A stretch of 64,000 nt of DNA from Saccharopolyspora hordei. Its GTDB lineage: Bacteria; Actinomycetota; Actinomycetes; Mycobacteriales; Pseudonocardiaceae. Positions 53,288 to 62,522 of the stretch are shown in pieces; within the stretch, counting starts at the first letter, position 1, and each line of letters starts with the position of its first letter. The translations under genes and the position numbers were made by a program. The stretch lies in contig NZ_JACCFJ010000001.1 in assembly GCF_013410345.1 (NCBI RefSeq), positions 2,827,001-2,891,000 of the forward strand, given 5' to 3'. The notes below the pieces were generated by a model. That model made no database searches. It had not been told where the DNA came from and saw only the letters and a program-made list of their open reading frames with translations.

Positions 53288-54417
53288 CCGAGATGGATGC
53301 ACAGACCGTGCGGCGCTTCGACGACGCCGTGGCCCGGATGCTGTCCCGGGCCGAGATCACCGAGCGGGCGGCGACCCGGGGCTTCCCGCACTTCGCCGAC
53401 CAGAACACGGGGGAGTGGACCCTCTCGCCGGACGGCCACTGGACGGGCGGGTTCTGGGGCGGTCTGCTCGCGCTCGCCGCGGCCACCACGGGCGAGGCAC
53501 GTCACGCGGAGCTGGCCGGTGACGTCGCCCGTCGGCTCACGGTGCGGGCGAGCTCGAAGACGGCCTTCCGCGGGTTCCTGTTCTTCTACGGCGCCGGGGT
53601 GGCGCACCTGATCGGCCAGAGCGCACCGGCACGCGAATCCGCGCTCGCCGGGGCCCGGGGGCTTGCGGCGAGCTTCAACCACGACGCTGGGGTGATCCCG
53701 CTGGGTGATGAGGCCGAGGAGGCCGACGCAGTGGGCGAGGGCGCGGCGAACATCGACGCGGTGCCGGGCACGGTGCCGTTGCTCGCCTGGGCCGCGGGCG
53801 AACTGGACCAGCCGGAGCTGGCCGAGATCGCCCGGCGCCACGCGGAGCGGCACATCGAGTACTGCGTGCGCGCGGACGGGTCGGTCTGCCAGTCGGCGGC
53901 CTTCGACCAGAGCACCGGTGCGCTCGTCCGGCGGTACACGCACAAGGGGCTCGCCGACGACAGCACCTGGGCCCGTGCCCAGGCCTGGGCCATGCTCGGC
54001 TTCGCCCAGGCCACCCACTGGGTGTCGCGAGACTTCTTGGACACCGCGCTCACGGTGGCGGACTGGTGGTTGGAGCACCTGCCCGCCGACCACGTCGCGC
54101 CGTGGGACTTCGACGCCGGGGCCCCACGGGACACCTCGGCGACCGCGATCGCCGCCGCTGCGCTGCTGAAGCTGTCCGTGCTGGCGCCGGACCGCACGCA
54201 CTACCGCGAGCGGGCGCTGGCGATGGTGGACGCTCTCGTCACGCGTTTCCTCACGCCGGTGGGAGAGGACGACACCCGACCTGCCGGGATCCTCACCAGT
54301 GGCTGCTTCGACCACCGGCGCGGGCTGGCCATCGACAACGAGCTGGTGTGGGGTGACTACTTCCTCGTGGAATGTCTGCTGGTGCTGCGGGGAGTGATCA
54401 GAGCTACGGCGCTGTAG
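53284..54417 (+). CDS. Glycosyl hydrolase family 88-like protein (unsaturated glucuronyl hydrolase type)
   Basis: Protein of 377 residues with an (alpha/alpha)6-barrel pattern: helices interleaved with HWTGGFWGGLLAL near the start, FYGAGVAHLIG, NIDAVPGTVPLLAWA, WARAQAWAMLGFAQA and WGDYFLVECLLVLRG near the end. These match GH88/GH105, which cleave unsaturated uronic acid ends from oligosaccharides inside the cell. The two catalytic Asp cannot be fixed with confidence by eye. No signal peptide, as expected. It is odd beside CoA-transferase genes; the overlap with the alcohol dehydrogenase gene suggests one pathway. Confidence 0.75.
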   Translation: MTEMDAQTVRRFDDAVARMLSRAEITERAATRGFPHFADQNTGEWTLSPDGHWTGGFWGGLLALAAATTGEARHAELAGDVARRLTVRASSKTAFRGFLFFYGAGVAHLIGQSAPARESALAGARGLAASFNHDAGVIPLGDEAEEADAVGEGAANIDAVPGTVPLLAWAAGELDQPELAEIARRHAERHIEYCVRADGSVCQSAAFDQSTGALVRRYTHKGLADDSTWARAQAWAMLGFAQATHWVSRDFLDTALTVADWWLEHLPADHVAPWDFDAGAPRDTSATAIAAAALLKLSVLAPDRTHYRERALAMVDALVTRFLTPVGEDDTRPAGILTSGCFDHRRGLAIDNELVWGDYFLVECLLVLRGVIRATAL

Positions 54418-54464
54418 GTGACACCCGGGCTAGTATCCGGGGATCTCGACGAGGAGAGACTGCC

Positions 54465-55622
54465 ATGGCGGGTGCTTCGGACGCTGATGCGGACACCGTG
54501 CTCGACCAGCTCGCGCTGCGGCACTCCGAGCTGCTGGTGCTGCTGGACGAATCGATCGCGATGAACGTGGTCGCCCGCCGCGTCCGTGAGCTCGGCGCGT
54601 TCGACATGTCACTGGTCGGCCGCGTGGAAGCGGGGAACCGGATGGTGCACCGGAGCTGGCAGGGCACGACGAGCACGGCACTGCACCGGCTCGTCGTGCC
54701 CGAGGGCCTCGGGCTGGGCGGCAAGAGCATCGCGCAGCGCAAGCCGGTGTGGGTGCGGGACTACCGGTCGTCGGACGCGATCACGCACGAGTTCGACGAC
54801 CTGGTCGCCCAGGAGGGGCTGCGGGCCATGCTGGCCGTCCCGATGATCTACGACGGGGAAGTGCTCGGCGCCGTGTACGTGGGCATCCGCAGCCAGACGT
54901 CGTTCGGGGACCTGGTGATCGCGCAGCTCGAGGACGCTGCGGCGGCCGCTTCGACCTCCCTCATCGCCTCGCACCGGGCCAAGATGCACACAGACCTCGC
55001 GCTGGGCGCCGATCGCCGGCGGATGGCGGCCAAGCTGCACGACTCGGTCAGTCCGGTGCTCTTCCGGATCGGTGCGGAACTGCGCAGCCTGCGTTCGATG
55101 CACGACCTCGACCGGATCCGCGGCCGCATCGACGAGGTCGAGCGCCAGGTCGAGTCGGTGACCGCGATGCTGCGCAGCTCGCTGGCGCAGCTCAACGAAC
55201 AGCCCCCGGAGCGTGAGCTCGCGGTGGTGGTCCAGGAGGACTGCGAGGCGTTCGAGGAGCGGACCGGGATCCCAGCCAGGTTCGTCGCGCTCGCCGAGAT
55301 CCCGGAACTGGCGCCCGGCCGCGTCGACGCGCTCGCCAGCGTGGTGCGGGAGGCGCTGGTCAACGTGGAGAAGCACGCACACGCGTCGACCGTGGTGGTG
55401 AGCGTGGTCGTCACGGACGGACAGCTGACCGTGGCGGTCGCCGACGACGGGCACGGCTGGGCCGACAGCGACGCGGTCGGGGCCGGTCACCTCGGCCTGC
55501 CGCTGTCCGTGCGCCGGATGGAACGGGTGGGTGGCGGCGTGTCGATCATCGGCAACGAGGACGGCGGCACCACGGTGCGCGCCTGGGTGCCCTGTGCGGT
55601 CGAAGGTGCTGACGATGGATGA
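54465..55622 (+). CDS. GAF-domain sensor histidine kinase (NarL-type partner)
   Basis: Soluble kinase of 385 residues with a GAF domain (about 15-185, REL...VPMIYDGEVLGAVYVGIRSQ), a HisKA_3 dimerisation helix with the phospho-acceptor in LHDSVSPVLF (about residue 195), and a HATPase domain with N box VREALVNVEKHAHA and G box ADDGHGWADSD. No membrane helix, so it senses an internal ligand, redox or light state. It ends overlapping the response regulator start by 8 bases. Adjacent catabolic genes on both sides may be targets. Input unknown. Confidence 0.92.
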   Translation: MAGASDADADTVLDQLALRHSELLVLLDESIAMNVVARRVRELGAFDMSLVGRVEAGNRMVHRSWQGTTSTALHRLVVPEGLGLGGKSIAQRKPVWVRDYRSSDAITHEFDDLVAQEGLRAMLAVPMIYDGEVLGAVYVGIRSQTSFGDLVIAQLEDAAAAASTSLIASHRAKMHTDLALGADRRRMAAKLHDSVSPVLFRIGAELRSLRSMHDLDRIRGRIDEVERQVESVTAMLRSSLAQLNEQPPERELAVVVQEDCEAFEERTGIPARFVALAEIPELAPGRVDALASVVREALVNVEKHAHASTVVVSVVVTDGQLTVAVADDGHGWADSDAVGAGHLGLPLSVRRMERVGGGVSIIGNEDGGTTVRAWVPCAVEGADDG

Positions 55623-56250
55623 ACAGACCGAGATCCGGGTGCTCGTGGTCGACGACCACCCGGTGATCCACGGGGGCGTCGAACTGCTCGCGGCCGAGGA
55701 CCCGTTGATCAGCGTGGTCGGCAGCGCGCGCCTCGGGCACGAGGCGATCGAGCTGGCGCAACACGTGCCGGCCGACGTGATCCTGCTCGACCTCCGGCTG
55801 CCGGACGTGCCGGCCCCAGAGCTGGTCGCCCGGCTGCGCCGGGTGGCACCGGGGGTGAAGATCCTGCTCTTCACCGCCTTCGCCGACCACGGCGCGATCG
55901 ACGTGCTGATCGACGCCGGCGCGGACGGCTGCCTGGTCAAGGACGTCACCGGTGGTGACTTCTCCACCGCGGTCCGGCGGGTGGCGCGAGGGGTGCGGGT
56001 GGTCGATCCTCGGTTGACCGGTTGGCACGCCTCGGCGACGCCGGAACTGCTGTTCCGGGTCGGCCTCACCAAGCGGGAGTACGAGGTGCTGCGGTTCGCC
56101 GCGATGGGGCACAGCAACCCGGAGATCGCCGACCAGGTCGCCCTCGCGCGGAACACCGTGAAGACCTACCTGCAGACGGCGATGCAGAAGCTGAACGCGC
56201 GGAACCGGGTCGAGGCCATCGCCAAGGCGCACGAGCTCCGGTTGCTCTGA
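55615..56250 (+). CDS. NarL/FixJ-family response regulator
   Basis: Regulator of 211 residues. Receiver domain with DDHP near the start and the phospho-acceptor in VILLDLRLPD (about Asp61), Lys in CLVKDVTGG; C-terminal LuxR-type HTH with LTKREYEVLRFAAMGHSNPEIADQVALARNTVKTYLQ. It is translationally coupled (8-base overlap) to the GAF histidine kinase upstream, forming a two-component pair. The target promoter is not identified; the transport and catabolic genes downstream are candidates. Confidence 0.93.
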   Translation: MDEQTEIRVLVVDDHPVIHGGVELLAAEDPLISVVGSARLGHEAIELAQHVPADVILLDLRLPDVPAPELVARLRRVAPGVKILLFTAFADHGAIDVLIDAGADGCLVKDVTGGDFSTAVRRVARGVRVVDPRLTGWHASATPELLFRVGLTKREYEVLRFAAMGHSNPEIADQVALARNTVKTYLQTAMQKLNARNRVEAIAKAHELRLL

Positions 56251-56318
56251 ACAGATCGCTGAGTCCGACACCGTGGGGACTTCCCGCGGTGGCCGTGCTG
56301 CCCGGAGGAAGGAGGTGT

Positions 56319-57302
56319 GTGCCGTTGACTGCTCGTCCGTGCTCGCCAGAGGCGCTCGGGCCGGACTGGCCGAGTGGGTTGGCGGACGCGTGGGTGGGGT
56401 TCGGGGCGCGTCCGGCGATGGTCTGGGTGCGCCGCGACGGGCGGCCTCGAGTGCTGACCTTCGCTCACCTCGCCGACCGGGTCAGGCGGTTCGCCAACCT
56501 GCTCGCGAACCTCGGGGTCGCTGCGGGCGAGTCGGTCGTCGTGCAGCTGCCGAACGTACCCGAGTGGTGGGAGGTGGCGGCCGGAGCGATGCGGGCGGGC
56601 GTCTCCGTCGCGCCGGTGCCCCACGACGCGGGGGCAGCCGGGTTGACGGACCGAGCGGCGGCCACCACCGCCGGCATCGTCGTGGTGGACGCGGCGCACG
56701 TCGAGGACGGCCTGGCCACTCGACGGGCCTGCCCCTCGGTGCGGCACGTGCTCTGCGTCGGTGGCCTGCCCCGCGCCGACGCGGTGAACTACCACGCGGT
56801 GATGCACCTGGAGGAGCCCGATGACGCACCGGTGGTACCGAGGGACCCGGTCCTGATCACCGGCACTGGGCAGGAGGTCTCCGCGCACGGACGCACCGAC
56901 CTGCTGCGGGTGTGGGCCGAGCTCGGCCCCGCCCGGTGTGCCAGCCGGCCGGGCGACCTGCACTGGAACGGCACTCCGCGGGAGACCGTCACCGGCTTCT
57001 CGCTCGGTCTGGTCCAGCCGTGGTCGGCCGGGGCGGCGATCCTGGTCGACGAGACCGGGTGTGACACCCGCGCGCTGCTGGAGCGGTTCCCGGTGACCAC
57101 GGTGTCCGCGCCCGGCTCGTGGTACGCGGAACTCGCCGGACCTGGGTCGGGAAACCTGCGGCGCTCGGCTCTGCGCTGGGCGCTCGCCACCGGCAGCCGG
57201 CCGGACGAGGACGTGGTCCGGGCCTGGTTCCGCGAGACCGGTCTCCGGATCCACCCCGTTGCGGTGCGCGCCGAGCCGTCGGCGGCGCCGTCCTCCCGGT
57301 AG
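56319..57302 (+). CDS. Degenerate acyl-CoA ligase-like protein (missing ATP loop and C-terminal domain)
   Basis: Product of about 327 residues. It resembles the N-terminal domain of AMP-forming ligases (LTFAHLADRVRRFANLLANLGVAAGESVVVQLPNVPEWWEVAAGAMRAG in part, and AWFRETGLRIHPVAV at the end), but the P-loop TSGTTGxPKG position is only a short unmatching ITGTGQEVSAHGR, and no GDxGxxD-type loop, YGxTE or C-terminal Lys domain follows. It should not be a functional ligase; it may be a decayed gene or a regulatory leftover. GTG 56319 and TTG 56325 both possible. It lies between the regulator and an MHS permease. Confidence 0.65.
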   Translation: MPLTARPCSPEALGPDWPSGLADAWVGFGARPAMVWVRRDGRPRVLTFAHLADRVRRFANLLANLGVAAGESVVVQLPNVPEWWEVAAGAMRAGVSVAPVPHDAGAAGLTDRAAATTAGIVVVDAAHVEDGLATRRACPSVRHVLCVGGLPRADAVNYHAVMHLEEPDDAPVVPRDPVLITGTGQEVSAHGRTDLLRVWAELGPARCASRPGDLHWNGTPRETVTGFSLGLVQPWSAGAAILVDETGCDTRALLERFPVTTVSAPGSWYAELAGPGSGNLRRSALRWALATGSRPDEDVVRAWFRETGLRIHPVAVRAEPSAAPSSR

Positions 57303-57437
57303 CTCGTCCGGACACATCGGGAAACCCGAGAGGTCCCGCGAGGAGAACGGCACTCTCCAGGTGGAGGTGTCGCGATGTGAGCACCGTGAAGACGATTCCT
57401 CTCGTGCTACGACGACGTCTGAGACCGAGGAGTGCTG

Positions 57438-58760
57438 ATGTCCCTGATCTCGCGCAGCGGAAGAGCAGGATTCGCGAGCGCCGTCGGTACCACCGTGGAG
57501 TGGTATGACTTCTTCATCTACGGCACCGCCGCCGGCCTCGTCTTCAACGAACTGTTCTTCCCCCAGTACGACCCGCTGCTCGGCACGCTGCTGTCCTTCG
57601 TGACGTTCTCCGCGGCGTTCGTCGCACGGCCGATCGGCGGGGTGCTGTTCGGGCACTTCGGGGACAAGGTCGGTCGCAAGTCGATGCTGGTGCTCACCCT
57701 GAGCATCATGGGGACGACCACGTTCGCGGTCGGCGTGCTCCCCAGCTACCAGACCATCGGAGTCGCCGCGCCGATCCTCCTGGTCACCCTGCGGTTCGTC
57801 CAGGGGCTCTCGCTCGGCGGTGAGTACGGAGGTGCGGTGCTGATGGCCGTGGAGCACGCACCGTCCCGCCGCCGCGGGTACTACGGCAGCTGGGTGCAGA
57901 TGGGTGTGCCGGCGGGCCTGATGCTCGGCAACGCGGTGTTCCTCGCCTTCGGGGCCATGTCGCAGGAGACCTTCCTGGCCTGGGGCTGGCGGATCCCCTT
58001 CCTGATCGGTGGCGTGTTCGTGCTCTTCGGACTCGTCGTGCGGCTGAAGCTGGGTGAGAGCCCGAACTTCGCGCGGTTGAAGCAGGACCAGGACGTGGTC
58101 GCGTTGCCGATCGCGGTGCTGCTGCGCAGACACCCGAAGCAGGTGCTGTTGACCGGAGGTGCGTACCTGTCGATCGGCGTGACGTTCTACCTCGCCACCG
58201 TCTTCGGCCTCAGCTACGGAGCCCAGCAGCTCGAGTACGGCCGCAACGCGATGTTGGTCCTGGTCTTCCTGGCGATGCTGCTGACCTTCATCACGCTGCC
58301 TCTGTTCGGCGCCCTGTCCGACCGGATCGGCCGCCGACCGGTCTTCATCGGCGGCACGGTGGCCATGGGTGCGCTGGCCTTCCCGTGGTTCTGGACGCTC
58401 GACACCGGTTCGTTCTTCATCGCCGCGATCGGGTACCTGGCGATCTGCACGGGGTTCTCCGCCGCGTTCGGCCCGCTCGCCGCGTTCTTCGCGGAGGCGT
58501 TCGAGACCGAGATCCGCTACTCGGGCATCTCTTCCGGGTACACGCTCGGCACGCTGGCCAGCAGCGCGCTCGCGCCGATCTTCGCCACCTGGCTGCTCGA
58601 CCGCACCGGCGGGTATTCGGCCGTGGCCTGGTACATGATCGGCACTGCAGTGGTCTCGGTGGTGTGCGCGGTCGCGCTGCGGGAGACCTACGCCTCGGGC
58701 TTGCCGGACAGGGCCCCGGCAGAGGAGTCGAAGACCGAGGCGGCGCGGGTCGCCGACTGA
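57438..58760 (+). CDS. MFS transporter, MHS (metabolite/H+ symporter) family
   Basis: Twelve-helix permease of 440 residues. The N-terminal GTTVEWYDFFIYGTAAGLVFN is the MHS signature (shared with ShiA, KgtP and ProP); loop motifs DKVGRKSML and DRIGRRPVF, and GLSLGGEYGGA in TM5 fit too. It probably imports an organic acid with protons. GAGGAG precedes the ATG at 57438. It is downstream of the kinase/regulator pair and the degenerate ligase, and convergent with the IclR gene. Substrate unknown. Confidence 0.9.
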   Translation: MSLISRSGRAGFASAVGTTVEWYDFFIYGTAAGLVFNELFFPQYDPLLGTLLSFVTFSAAFVARPIGGVLFGHFGDKVGRKSMLVLTLSIMGTTTFAVGVLPSYQTIGVAAPILLVTLRFVQGLSLGGEYGGAVLMAVEHAPSRRRGYYGSWVQMGVPAGLMLGNAVFLAFGAMSQETFLAWGWRIPFLIGGVFVLFGLVVRLKLGESPNFARLKQDQDVVALPIAVLLRRHPKQVLLTGGAYLSIGVTFYLATVFGLSYGAQQLEYGRNAMLVLVFLAMLLTFITLPLFGALSDRIGRRPVFIGGTVAMGALAFPWFWTLDTGSFFIAAIGYLAICTGFSAAFGPLAAFFAEAFETEIRYSGISSGYTLGTLASSALAPIFATWLLDRTGGYSAVAWYMIGTAVVSVVCAVALRETYASGLPDRAPAEESKTEAARVAD

Positions 58761-58804
58761 TCGGCGATCCGGCGCGGCGGGTGAGCGGTAACGCGTTCCG
58801 TGGA

Positions 58805-58842
58805 GTCGGCGGCCAGCGAGCTCGTGCAGGCTGACCGCCGAC
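58805..58842. terminator. Possible hairpin between convergent MFS and IclR genes
   Basis: GTCGGCGG pairs with CCGCCGAC over a 22-base loop. Long loop and no T tract, so weak. Confidence 0.3.
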
Positions 58843-58944
58843 CGGACCTCACCGTCACCCACCGGCCGCGATGACCGACTCACGGAAGTGCCGCGCCAGA
58901 GGGCAGTACGAGGCTCGGGCCGGCACCGGTCCTGGGACAGCACC

Positions 58945-59694
58945 TCATAGTTGTCGGCCCAGGAGCGACGCGTGTTCCTCGAGGACCGGCTTGACCCCGT
59001 CGAGCAGTTCCTCGACCGCGACGCGAGAGGCCGACGCGCTCACTGACATCGCCGCGGCGATCCGACCCGTGGAATCGACCACCGGGACGGCGATGGACCG
59101 CAGCCCGAGTTCGAGCTCCTCGTCGGTGAGGGCGTAGCCGTCCGTCCGGACACTGTGGACACGTTTCGCGATCTCGTCCTTGTCGGTGGGTGTCTTCGGG
59201 GTGCGCGCGATGAGCTCGACCGAGGCGAGGTAGTCGGCGAGCTCGGAGTCGGTGAGGCCTGCCAGGAGGACGTGCCCGGTGGCGGAGGCGTAGAGCGGGA
59301 GGCAGGCACCCACCCGCACCCCGGTGTTGACGATGCGCGTCACATCGCTGCGTGCGACGAAGAGCGCTTCGTGGTCTTGGAGGACGGCCAGCGAAGCGGA
59401 TTCACCGACCGCCTCCCGCACGGCCGCGAGCAGTGGTTGCGCGAGCGACGGCAGTTGAGCGGTCCTCCCGTAGACGGCGCCGATGCGCAGGAGGCGCGGC
59501 GTCGGTGCGTAGTACTTGCCGTCGTAGGTGAGGTAGCCCAGATCCGTCAGGGTCGTGAGGCACCGGCGAGCGGTCGCGCGCGTCGTGCCCGTGGCTCGTG
59601 CGGCGTCGCTGATGGTGAGGCTCGGGCCGTCGGTCCCGAACGCTTCGAGCACTGCCAGGCCCTTGGCCAACCCCGCCATCCCTTCGGCCGTCAC
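58945..59694 (-). CDS. IclR-family transcriptional regulator
   Basis: Regulator of 249 residues, PcaR/PobR type: winged HTH at about 8-70 (LTISDAARATGTTRATARRCLTTLTDLGYL in parts), then the effector domain with a GACLPLYASATGHVLLAGL segment typical of IclR ligand binding. It is divergent from the dioxygenase operon, with a perfect palindrome between them (59760-59778). In terephthalate and protocatechuate clusters of actinobacteria an IclR protein (TpaR-like) activates or represses the operon with the aromatic acid as effector, which fits here. Confidence 0.93.
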   Translation of the reverse strand: MTAEGMAGLAKGLAVLEAFGTDGPSLTISDAARATGTTRATARRCLTTLTDLGYLTYDGKYYAPTPRLLRIGAVYGRTAQLPSLAQPLLAAVREAVGESASLAVLQDHEALFVARSDVTRIVNTGVRVGACLPLYASATGHVLLAGLTDSELADYLASVELIARTPKTPTDKDEIAKRVHSVRTDGYALTDEELELGLRSIAVPVVDSTGRIAAAMSVSASASRVAVEELLDGVKPVLEEHASLLGRQL

Positions 59695-59759
59695 GAAAGC
59701 ACCCCTTGACAGGTCGTGATGCGGTCCACTCTACTGCCATGTGTTCGGAAATATGACAT

Positions 59760-59778
59760 GTGTTCGTTATACGAACAC
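59760..59778. promoter_or_regulatory. IclR-type operator, perfect palindrome
   Basis: GTGTTCGT-TAT-ACGAACAC, 8-base arms and a 3-base centre, lies between the divergent IclR and dioxygenase genes. A degenerate partner, GTGTTCGG...GACATG, lies just upstream at about 59741-59759. It resembles known GTTCG-type IclR sites. Confidence 0.75.
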
Positions 59779-59818
59779 TACGGTGGGGATGTCAAGCATC
59801 CTGTGGCAGAGGAGATGC

Positions 59819-61090
59819 ATGGTGAAGGGGAACGGGGTGGCGGCCGCGATGGCGGAGCGGAGTTGGCCCCGGTCACTGACCGAGGTGCCGTACTGGGTGT
59901 TCCAGGACGAGGACGTCTACGAGGCTGAGCAGGCCAACATCTTCCACGGCCCGTTCTGGAGCTACCTCTGCCTCGAGGCCGAGCTGGCAGAACCCGGCGA
60001 CTTCTGCGCCACGTTCATCGGTGAGCAGCCGGTCCTGGTGACTCGTGACCACGACGGCGAGGTCTACGCCTTCGAGAACCGGTGCGCTCACCGGGGTGCG
60101 CTGATCGCGATGGAGCACTACGGGCACGCGCGGGAGTTCACCTGCGTCTACCACGCGTGGACCTACAACCTCCAGGGGGACCTGACCGGGGTCGCCTTCG
60201 AGAAGGGCATCAACGGCAAGGGCGGTATGCCGGAGAGCTTCTGCAAGGCCGCGCACAGCCCGCGCCGCCTGCGGTTGGCCAACGTGCACGGCCTGATCTT
60301 CGGCAGCCTCGACAACGACGTCCCCGACATCGAGGAATACCTCGGTCAAGAGGTCCTCGACCGGATCGAGCGGGTCCTCGGCGGCCGCAAGCCCGTCGTG
60401 CTGGGACGCTTCACCCAGACGCTGCCCAACAACTGGAAGCTCTACGTGGAGAACGTCAAGGACTCCTACCACGCGAGCATCCTGCACCTGTTCTTCACGA
60501 CCTTCGGGCTCAACCGGCTCTCCCAGAAGGGCGGCATCATCGTCTCCGAGTCCGGTGCCCACCACGTGAGCTGGTCGGCGATCGATCGCGAGGCCGAGGC
60601 CGACAGGTACTACAAGGAGCAGAACATCCGCTCCGAAAGCGAGTACCAGCTCGAAGACCCGTCCTTGGTGGACAGCTTCAGCGAGGTCGGTGACGACATC
60701 ACGCTGCAGATCCTGTCGGTGGCGCCTGGTTTCGTCCTGCAGCAGATCCAGAACTCGATCGCAGTGCGCCAGATCCTGCCGACGGGGGTGGACCGCACCA
60801 ACCTCAACTGGACCTACCTCGGTTTCGAGGACGACACCGAGGAGCAGCGCCTGATCCGGATGAAGCAGTCGAACCTGGTCGGGCCGGCCGGGTACGTGTC
60901 GATGGAAGACGGCGCCATCGGCGGCTTCGTCCAGCGCGGCATCGCCGGCGCGAGCACCGAGTTCGCCACCGTCCAGATGGGGGGCGACCAAGCCGTCTCC
61001 AGCGAGAGCCGGGTCACCGAGGCCTCGATCCGCAGCTTCTGGAAGGTCTACCGCGAAGCGATGGGCTTCAGCATCGAGGAGGCGGCGTGA
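59819..61090 (+). CDS. Rieske ring-hydroxylating dioxygenase, alpha subunit
   Basis: Catalytic subunit of 423 residues that adds O2 to an aromatic acid. The Rieske [2Fe-2S] site is C89-A-H91 and C109-V-Y-H112. The mononuclear-iron site has D215, H218 and H223 (spacing exactly as in naphthalene dioxygenase) within [20 protein letters not shown], and a later Asp. The NNWKLY and FFTTF motifs resemble AndAc, NagG and TphA2-type enzymes for carboxylated aromatics. ATG 59819 follows AGAGGAG. Followed directly by the beta subunit. Function in terephthalate or phthalate-like oxidation is supported by the operon. Exact substrate not proven. Confidence 0.93.
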   Translation: MVKGNGVAAAMAERSWPRSLTEVPYWVFQDEDVYEAEQANIFHGPFWSYLCLEAELAEPGDFCATFIGEQPVLVTRDHDGEVYAFENRCAHRGALIAMEHYGHAREFTCVYHAWTYNLQGDLTGVAFEKGINGKGGMPESFCKAAHSPRRLRLANVHGLIFGSLDNDVPDIEEYLGQEVLDRIERVLGGRKPVVLGRFTQTLPNNWKLYVENVKDSYHASILHLFFTTFGLNRLSQKGGIIVSESGAHHVSWSAIDREAEADRYYKEQNIRSESEYQLEDPSLVDSFSEVGDDITLQILSVAPGFVLQQIQNSIAVRQILPTGVDRTNLNWTYLGFEDDTEEQRLIRMKQSNLVGPAGYVSMEDGAIGGFVQRGIAGASTEFATVQMGGDQAVSSESRVTEASIRSFWKVYREAMGFSIEEAA

Positions 61091-61554
61091 TGGACGCGCT
61101 GAACCTGATCAGCCGGGCGCAGGGCCACTACGTGCGGGCGATCGACGACGGCCCGATCGAGGACTGGCCGGAGTTCTTCACCGACAACGCCTTCTACAAG
61201 GTGACGACCGCCGACAACCACCGCCGCGGTCTGCCCGCGGGCATCATCTGGGCCAACAACAAGGCGATGCTCAAGGACCGGGTCTCGGCGCTCAAGGAAG
61301 CCAACATCTACGAGCCGCACGCGTACCGGCACCTGCTCGGTCAGCCCGCGATCTTGGAGGAGAGCGAGTCCGGTGCGACGAGCGAGACCTCGTTCGTGGT
61401 CCTGCGCGTCACCGGCAACGGCCCGACCGACGTCTTCGCCAGCGGGCGGTACCTGGACCGCTACGTCTTCGTGGACGGCAAGACGCTGATCGACGAGCGG
61501 ATCGTGGTCTGCGACAGCTCCCGCACCGACACGCTGCTGGTGTTGCCGCTGTGA
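61090..61554 (+). CDS. Ring-hydroxylating dioxygenase, beta subunit
   Basis: Small subunit of 154 residues, cone-like NTF2 fold: FLE-like start LNLISRAQGHYVRAIDD..EDWPEFFTDNAFYKVTT, a central alpha-beta barrel and SRTDTLLVLPL at the end. It forms alpha3beta3 with the upstream protein and does not bind metal. Its ATG touches the alpha stop codon (TGATG) and its stop overlaps the next gene, so translation is coupled. Typical length for the family. Confidence 0.92.
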   Translation: MDALNLISRAQGHYVRAIDDGPIEDWPEFFTDNAFYKVTTADNHRRGLPAGIIWANNKAMLKDRVSALKEANIYEPHAYRHLLGQPAILEESESGATSETSFVVLRVTGNGPTDVFASGRYLDRYVFVDGKTLIDERIVVCDSSRTDTLLVLPL

Positions 61555-62522
61555 GCCGCCTGCTCCTCACCACCGGCGACCCGAACGGGATTGGACCGGA
61601 GATCGCTGTCAAGGCCGTCGCCGCGCTGGGCTCCCAGGCACCGGTGGTCGTCGGGGACCGGCACGTGCTGGAGGAGCCCGCGCGACGTGCCGGCCTCACG
61701 CTGCGCGCCGCCGAACCCGGCGCGGTGCCGACCGCCGGCGTCTGCGACGTCGTGGACGTGGGTGCCCTGGACCCCGCTGACCGAGAGGTCGGGCAGGTCA
61801 CCGCGGCGGCCGGTGCGGCCACGATCGAGTACACCAAGACGGCCGTGCGGCTCGCCGCGGACGGCAGCTTCGCCGGTGTGGTCGCCTGCCCCCACTCCGA
61901 GACCGCCGTCACCAGGGCGGGCATCGCGTTCGGCGGTTATCCGCGGCTGATCGCGGAGCTCCTCGGCGTCCCCGCCGACCGGGTCTTCTTGATGCTGGTC
62001 GGTGGTGGTCTCCGCATCGCGCACGTGACGCTGCACGAACGGCTCGCCGATGCGGCGGAGCGGGTCTCCCCGAAGCTCGTCACGGAGGCAGGCCTGGCCC
62101 TGCACCGCGCTCTTGCTGCGATGGGGATCGACGAACCCCGCATCGGCGTGTTCGGGATCAACCCGCACGCCGGTGAGAACGGCCTCTTCGGACGGGACGA
62201 CCAGGAGGTGGTGGTGCCGGCCGTCGCGGCGCTGCGCGAGCGCGGCCTCGACGTGGACGGACCCACCGGCGCCGACGTCCTGCTCGGCGGCGACCGCGAC
62301 CACGACGCCTACCTCGCGATGTACCACGACCAGGGGCACATCCCGGTCAAGACGCTGGCTGGGCGGAGGGCGGCGGCGGTCACCATCGGCGCCGGCGCAC
62401 CGTTCTCCAGCGTCGGTCATGGGCCGGCTTTCGACATCGCCGGCCGCGGGATCGCCGACCCCAGCGCGGTGCTGGCCGCGCTGCGCTTGCTCGCCCCGAC
62501 CCGGAAGGGGGTCCTCACATGA
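61551..62522 (+). CDS. PdxA-family cis-dihydrodiol dehydrogenase (TphB/TpaB-like)
   Basis: PdxA-fold protein of 323 residues: GDPNGIGPEI at 9-18, a middle ACPHSETAV where true PdxA has a different loop, INPHAGENG with a metal-binding region, and YLAMYHDQGHIPVKTL for the metal His. Being inside an aromatic dioxygenase operon, it should be the dihydrodiol dehydrogenase/decarboxylase that acts on 1,2-dihydroxy-3,5-cyclohexadiene-1,4-dicarboxylate in terephthalate breakdown, not vitamin B6 synthesis. GTG 61551 overlaps the beta stop. Family clear, function from context. Confidence 0.88.
   Translation: MSRLLLTTGDPNGIGPEIAVKAVAALGSQAPVVVGDRHVLEEPARRAGLTLRAAEPGAVPTAGVCDVVDVGALDPADREVGQVTAAAGAATIEYTKTAVRLAADGSFAGVVACPHSETAVTRAGIAFGGYPRLIAELLGVPADRVFLMLVGGGLRIAHVTLHERLADAAERVSPKLVTEAGLALHRALAAMGIDEPRIGVFGINPHAGENGLFGRDDQEVVVPAVAALRERGLDVDGPTGADVLLGGDRDHDAYLAMYHDQGHIPVKTLAGRRAAAVTIGAGAPFSSVGHGPAFDIAGRGIADPSAVLAALRLLAPTRKGVLT

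Noticed and set aside
61551-62522. Vitamin B6 gene pdxA
   Set aside because: It is inside an aromatic dioxygenase operon and one active-site loop differs. The dihydrodiol dehydrogenase role fits better.
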